64,000 bases of DNA, taken from the NCBI RefSeq assembly GCF_000379625.1, contig NZ_KB903217.1, positions 597-64,596 of the forward strand. The letters run 5' to 3'. The DNA comes from Actinomycetospora chiangmaiensis DSM 45062 (GTDB lineage: Bacteria > Actinomycetota > Actinomycetes > Mycobacteriales > Pseudonocardiaceae). The position numbers were made by a program, and so were the translations under genes. The notes beneath the pieces were generated by a model. It was given only the letters and a program-made list of their open reading frames with translations, was not told the origin of the DNA and searched no databases. Of this stretch, positions 60,348 to 64,000 are shown one piece after another (the stretch's first letter is position 1; each line of letters starts with the position of its first letter).

Positions 60348-60353
60348 TATGAT
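60348..60353 (+). promoter_or_regulatory. -10 element for a leaderless GAF-ANTAR transcript
   Basis: TATGAT is a near-consensus -10 hexamer whose end is six bases before the GTG at 60360. That spacing fits a transcript starting on the codon. No Shine-Dalgarno sequence is present. Confidence 0.5.
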
Positions 60354-60359
60354 TCGTCC

Positions 60360-61133
60360 GTGACGGACGAACGTCGGTGGCAGGAGGATCGGGAGCGGTT
60401 CGTGGACAGCAACTCCGACGACGCACTGGGGCCGCTGGCCGAGCAGTTCGTGGCGCTCGGCCAGTCGCTGGTCGGGGCGCCGGACGACGGGGTGACCGCG
60501 GTGCTCGATCGCATCGTGCAGGCGGCCCGGGAGGTCACGGGCGTCGACGTCGTGTCGGTGACCCTGCGCGAGGGCGACGGCTTCACCACGCCCGTGGAGA
60601 CCGACCCGGTGGCGAGCAAGGCCGACGCCGTGCAGTACGAGGTCGGCGAGGGACCGTGCGTCGCGGCCACGGTCGAGGAGGGGCTCGGCTACGCGGCCTC
60701 CTCCGACCTCGCGAACGACACCCGCTGGACGCGCTTCGGACCCGCCGCGGCCGAGCTCGGGCTGCACTCGGTCTTCGCCACCGGGATGTTCCCCTCCGGC
60801 GACCAGCCGCGGCTCGGCGCGCTGAACTACTACTCGCGCCAGGTCGGCGGGCTCGACGACGTCGACCGCGACATGGCGCTCATCTTCGCCACGCACGCCG
60901 CGGTGGTGCTGCGCAGCGCCCAGGCCGTCGAGGCGGCCGAGCTGCGGGCCGCGCAGCTGCAGGAGGCGGTGCGCTCCCGCGACGTCATCGGCCAGGCCAA
61001 GGGCATCCTCATGGAGCGCCGCGGCCTCACCGCCGACCAGGCGTTCGACACGCTGCGCCGCACCTCGCAGGAACTCAACGTCAAGCTCCGCGACCTGGCG
61101 GCGACCCTCGCGTCGCGTCGGGCGGACCTCTGA
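60360..61133 (+). CDS. GAF and ANTAR domain RNA-binding antiterminator
   Basis: A 257-residue protein with an N-terminal GAF sensor (residues 40-180, VSVTLREGDGFTTPVETDP, VGEGPCVAATVEEG, MFPSGDQPRLGALNYYSR). The C-terminal ANTAR domain has SRDVIGQAKGILMERRGLTADQAFDTLRRTSQ. ANTAR proteins bind paired hairpins in nascent RNA to stop termination. The cognate RNA is not seen. It lies upstream of a STAS-domain gene on the same strand. Confidence 0.92.
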   Translation: MTDERRWQEDRERFVDSNSDDALGPLAEQFVALGQSLVGAPDDGVTAVLDRIVQAAREVTGVDVVSVTLREGDGFTTPVETDPVASKADAVQYEVGEGPCVAATVEEGLGYAASSDLANDTRWTRFGPAAAELGLHSVFATGMFPSGDQPRLGALNYYSRQVGGLDDVDRDMALIFATHAAVVLRSAQAVEAAELRAAQLQEAVRSRDVIGQAKGILMERRGLTADQAFDTLRRTSQELNVKLRDLAATLASRRADL

Positions 61134-61222
61134 CCGGTTTACGACACCCGTTCGAACGGGCACCCACTGTCACCCGTGGAGACCTTGCGGGACGCCATGT
61201 CGCACAGTCTCCGGAGGTTCCC

Positions 61223-61636
61223 GTGGCCGCCCCCACCCCGTCCGAACTCCCCGCCGGTCTGGCCGAGCGCCGTCGGCACGCCCGTTCCGCCGCCGCGCGT
61301 CGCGCCGTCGCCGGGGTCGGCACCAGCTGGTACGACGACGGGTGCGTCGCCCTCGCCGTCGTCGGTGTCGCCGGCCCCTGCCAGGTCAGGGCGCTCCGGG
61401 AGCTGCGTCCGCAGCTCGCGCGGGAGGCGTGGGCGGAGCTCGTCATCGACCTGTCCCACCTCGACGGCGAGTGCGGCCCGGCGCTCGTGCGGGTGCTCGG
61501 CCAGCTCCGCGTCCAGCGGCTGACCGCCGGCGCGCGGGTCGAGGTGCATGGCGCGCCGGCCGAGGCCGTCGCCGAACTCGGGGCCCGGCGCGCCACCACC
61601 TTCACCGTGCGGGACGAGCCGGCCCGGAGCCGGTGA
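61223..61636 (+). CDS. STAS-domain protein with Glu/Cys at the phospho-acceptor site
   Basis: A 137-residue STAS protein (GCVALAVVGVAGPCQVRALRE, ELVIDLSHLDGECGPALVRVLGQLRV, ARVEVHGAPAEAVAELG). Where canonical SpoIIAA-like factors have DSSG, it has GECG, so the phosphorylated Ser is replaced by Glu or Cys. CCGGAGG stands 6 bases before the GTG at 61223. It follows the GAF-ANTAR gene by 89 bases and may share its mRNA. It converges with the PucR gene, one base apart. Confidence 0.75.
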   Translation: MAAPTPSELPAGLAERRRHARSAAARRAVAGVGTSWYDDGCVALAVVGVAGPCQVRALRELRPQLAREAWAELVIDLSHLDGECGPALVRVLGQLRVQRLTAGARVEVHGAPAEAVAELGARRATTFTVRDEPARSR

Positions 61637-61637
61637 C

Positions 61638-62954
61638 CTACCCCTCGACGGCGGGTTCGGCGGCGGCGAAGGCCCCGCCGAACCGCAGCGCCAGCGCCAC
61701 CTCCAGCCGGGCCACCGGGTCGTCGAGCGCGCCGGCGAAGGACTCCTTGAGGCGCGCGAGCCGGTAGCGCACGGTCTGCGGGTGCACGTGCAGCGTGCCC
61801 GCCGCCTCGGCGACGTCGCCGTGCGCGTCGAGCCACGCCCGCAGCGTCTCCACCGCCCGGTCCCGGGCCGAGGCCGTCATCCGGCGCAGCGGCTCCAGGC
61901 GCTGGGCCACGAGGTCGGCCGTGACCGACACGTCGGCGTGCAGCAGCAGCGTGAGCAGGTGGTCGTCCGAACGCACGAGCCGCGACGGCGGGCGGTGGCC
62001 GCGGGAGGGCCCGTCGTCGGGAGCCGCGATGTCCCCGGCGGCGACCAGGGGCCAGGCCGAGCGGGCGCGCGTGACGGTGCGGGGGATCTGGTCGAGGCCG
62101 ACGGTCGGGCCGACGACCGCGGCCACCCCCGCCGTGGCGTCGGCGAGGTAGTCGGCCCGGCCCGGCCCGTCGGGGTCCGGGACCACGACGACGCCGAGGC
62201 CGTCCACACGCGACCCGAGGGCGTCGGGCGGCAGCCGGCGGAACACCGCCTGCAGCGACTCCTCGTCGCAGATCATGACGGCCAGGCGCCGCGGCAGGGA
62301 CCACTCGGCGTCGCGGGCGAGGCGTTCGAGCTCCGGACCCTCCGGCGGCGGGGTGCGCAGCAGCGCCGAGACCAGCGTGTGCCGGCGGGCCTGGCGCGAC
62401 CCCGCGGTGAGGCTCTGCTCGTGGGCGTACCCCGCGACCGACGCCGCGGCGAGCTGCTCGGTGTAGGCGAACAGCGCCTCGGCGAGCCGGAAGATGTCGT
62501 CGGAGGTGAGGCCGTAGTCGTCGCTGCCGGCGGAGATGCGCCGCCAGAGCACCCGGGTGCCGACGCGGTAGGCGGTCTGCAGCGCGTCCATCGTCCGGCC
62601 GTGGCGGTGCTCGACGCGGCCGAGCTCGAAGTAGACGCGGGTGTCGGGCAGGTCGGCGTCGGTACCGAGCAGCTGCAGGAACTGCTCGAGGGCCACCGAG
62701 ACGCCGCGGCGGATGTTCTGCCCGAACACGCCGTTCATCGACAACGCGTACTCGGCGACCTGGGCGCGGACCTGCTCGATGATGTCGTCGGAGGTGTCGA
62801 GCACGACCGCGCGCATGCGGTCCGCCGCGGCCGGAGGCACCTCGGCCCACGGATGGCGCCGCGCCGGATGGGTGTGCGCGCAACCGTCGACGGCGCGCAG
62901 GGGCGTCCGCGCCGCATCGGCGGCGCACGCGTCCACACCCACTCGCTCGGTCAC
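61638..62954 (-). CDS. PucR family transcriptional regulator
   Basis: A 438-residue regulator with a long N-terminal helical region (DDIIEQVRAQVAEYALSMNGVFGQNI). A GGDEF-like/sensing middle follows (WPLVAAGDIAAPDDG). The C-terminal HTH_30 is DVAEAAGTLHVHPQTVRYRLARLKESF. It resembles the actinobacterial PucR/CdaR group. Its target is unknown. The GTG at 62954 is chosen by homology; the frame is open to 63164. Divergent from the esterase gene. Confidence 0.88.
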   Translation of the reverse strand: MTERVGVDACAADAARTPLRAVDGCAHTHPARRHPWAEVPPAAADRMRAVVLDTSDDIIEQVRAQVAEYALSMNGVFGQNIRRGVSVALEQFLQLLGTDADLPDTRVYFELGRVEHRHGRTMDALQTAYRVGTRVLWRRISAGSDDYGLTSDDIFRLAEALFAYTEQLAAASVAGYAHEQSLTAGSRQARRHTLVSALLRTPPPEGPELERLARDAEWSLPRRLAVMICDEESLQAVFRRLPPDALGSRVDGLGVVVVPDPDGPGRADYLADATAGVAAVVGPTVGLDQIPRTVTRARSAWPLVAAGDIAAPDDGPSRGHRPPSRLVRSDDHLLTLLLHADVSVTADLVAQRLEPLRRMTASARDRAVETLRAWLDAHGDVAEAAGTLHVHPQTVRYRLARLKESFAGALDDPVARLEVALALRFGGAFAAAEPAVEG

Positions 62955-63087
62955 GGCGCCATTGTGGCGCAGACGCGGCGACGCGGGGGAGATTCGGCGA
63001 TCCGGGACACAGCACCTGCACAGGGGCGGAGCGCAGGGTTGAGGGACATGATCGGGGTGGGTACGGGAGGCGGCGAGGGGGTGGCGC

Positions 63088-64000
63088 GTGCCGGACACCG
63101 AGGCGGTGCCGCGTCGCCGGGCGACGGGGGAGCTGCTGGCGCTCGTCGGCGGGGCCGCCGCCACGCTCGTGACGACGGCGGGCTACCGGCCGCTCACCCG
63201 GCGGTGGCCCGCGGCCATCGGGGCGTCGCTGCTGGCCGCCTTCGCCACGGAGCTGCCGCGCCCGACCGCGGCGCTCACCGGCGGGGTCGCCCTCGTCGCT
63301 GCCCGTCGCGGGGCGGGTCGGACCGTCACCGGCCGCGTCGGCCTCGCACTCGCGACGGGCTCGGTGGCAGCGCTGCTCGCGCTGGACCGCCGGGCCCGGG
63401 CCACCGACGGCGTGCTGCGCGACGCGCTGGTGACCGCGTTCGGCCGGTCGGGACCCGAGCCGGAACCGGCGGCCTGGTTGTCCCCCCGGGCGGTCACCGC
63501 GCCGCGGCGCTTCCGGGCCGCGGGGGCGCGGGACGTGGCGTACGGGCCCCACGGGGTCGCGAACCTGCTCGACGTCTGGCGCCACCCGGACCTCCCCGAC
63601 GACGCCGCCGCCCCCGTCCTGGTCGAGATCCACGGCGGGGCGTGGTCGTCGGGGCGCAAGGAGGGCGAGGGGAACCCGCTCATGGCCTACCTCGTCGCGC
63701 GGGGCTGGGTGTGCGTCACCGTGAACTACCGCCTCGGCCCGCGGCACCGGTGGCCGGCCATGATCGAGGACATCCGGGCGGCCCTGGGCTGGGTGCACAC
63801 CCACATCGACGAGCACGGGGGCGACCCCGGGTTCGTCGCCGTGAGCGGAGGCTCGGCCGGGGCCCACCTCGCGGCGCTGGCCGCGCTGACCGGGCGCGAC
63901 GACGACCACAGCCGGGTCGACGCCGCCGTCACCCTCTACGGCATCTACGACCTCACGGCCGACGACGGCAGCGGCACCCTCGACCAGCTGCTGACCGAGA
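63088..64000 (+). CDS. HSL-type alpha/beta esterase with N-terminal membrane helices, 3' end cut by the window
   Basis: At least 304 residues, continuing past the window. Two hydrophobic segments occupy residues 10-75 (ELLALVGGAAATLVTTAG, GVALVAARRGAG). A hormone-sensitive-lipase-type catalytic domain follows, with the oxyanion motif EIHGGAWSSG and nucleophile GGSAGAHLAAL; YLVARGWVCVTVNYRLGP is typical. It probably hydrolyses acyl esters at the membrane. The GTG at 63088 follows GAGGGGG by six bases. Confidence 0.85.
   Translation, partial: MPDTEAVPRRRATGELLALVGGAAATLVTTAGYRPLTRRWPAAIGASLLAAFATELPRPTAALTGGVALVAARRGAGRTVTGRVGLALATGSVAALLALDRRARATDGVLRDALVTAFGRSGPEPEPAAWLSPRAVTAPRRFRAAGARDVAYGPHGVANLLDVWRHPDLPDDAAAPVLVEIHGGAWSSGRKEGEGNPLMAYLVARGWVCVTVNYRLGPRHRWPAMIEDIRAALGWVHTHIDEHGGDPGFVAVSGGSAGAHLAALAALTGRDDDHSRVDAAVTLYGIYDLTADDGSGTLDQLLTE

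Overview
The window is chromosomal DNA of a high-GC, GTG-start-rich actinobacterium, most likely a member of the Pseudonocardiaceae (Actinomycetospora or Pseudonocardia type). The basis is two SsgA/SsgB-like proteins, a DUF397 protein, two 13E12-type DUF222/HNH genes, a SigK/RskA-like pair, mycobacterial-style desaturase/reductase operons and GAF-ANTAR, STAS and PucR regulators. The genus is inference. No prophage, CRISPR array, transposase or rRNA is seen.

Layout. 1-8.1 kb: the end of an HNH gene, a methyltransferase, an Old-Yellow-Enzyme oxidoreductase, a dinucleotide-binding enzyme, a quinone-oxidoreductase-like protein, an alpha/beta hydrolase, an OsmC protein, an IclR regulator broken by a frameshift in a G7 run, and a membrane-anchored repeat protein. 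8.5-13.2 kb: tRNA-Val/Cys/Gly, an SsgA-like protein, an ECF sigma/anti-sigma pair, a second tRNA-Val, short repeats and a secreted SGNH esterase. 13.2-21.7 kb: TetR/P450, a chimeric adenylation-domain/EctB gene, small membrane proteins, a repeat-rich Thr/Ser surface protein and a second SsgA-like protein. 21.8-29 kb: a WS/DGAT acyltransferase, a DUF1931 histone-fold protein with an AraC regulator, a lipoprotein, MarR, and a CvpA / FHA / FHA-like membrane operon. 29-35.3 kb: reductase/desaturase pair 1, a MetE-fold protein, a full DUF222/HNH gene and a luciferase-domain protein. 35.5-45.5 kb: a complete binding-protein ABC importer, PucR, two AraC regulators around a STAS protein, an ACT protein and a PrpB-like lyase. 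45.5-52.9 kb: a tightly coupled amino-sugar (peptidoglycan) recycling operon. 53-64 kb: MOSC, RibD-C, IclR with an enolase-superfamily enzyme and Fe-alcohol dehydrogenase, reductase/desaturase pair 2, GAF-ANTAR, STAS, PucR and a truncated esterase.

Working together. The clearest system is the minus-strand operon from 52902 down to 45522: a GntR regulator, a sugar-kinase/MurQ fusion, AnmK, NagA, a SIS-domain isomerase/deaminase and a sodium:solute symporter. Five successive genes are joined by 4-base GTGA overlaps, and a DasR-like operator lies at the operon start. It would import and recycle anhydro-MurNAc, MurNAc and GlcNAc from cell wall. The two reductase/desaturase pairs form electron-transfer units for acyl desaturation. 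The ABC operon (35.5-39.5 kb) is a ferric/polyamine-type importer of unknown substrate.

For novelty, the most useful items are the chimeric adenylation/EctB gene, a roughly 54-bp dispersed repeat inserted in frame in the kinase-MurQ fusion, an 18-bp repeat near the 3' ends of three genes, the CvpA/FHA operon, and two STAS proteins without the usual phospho-acceptor serine.
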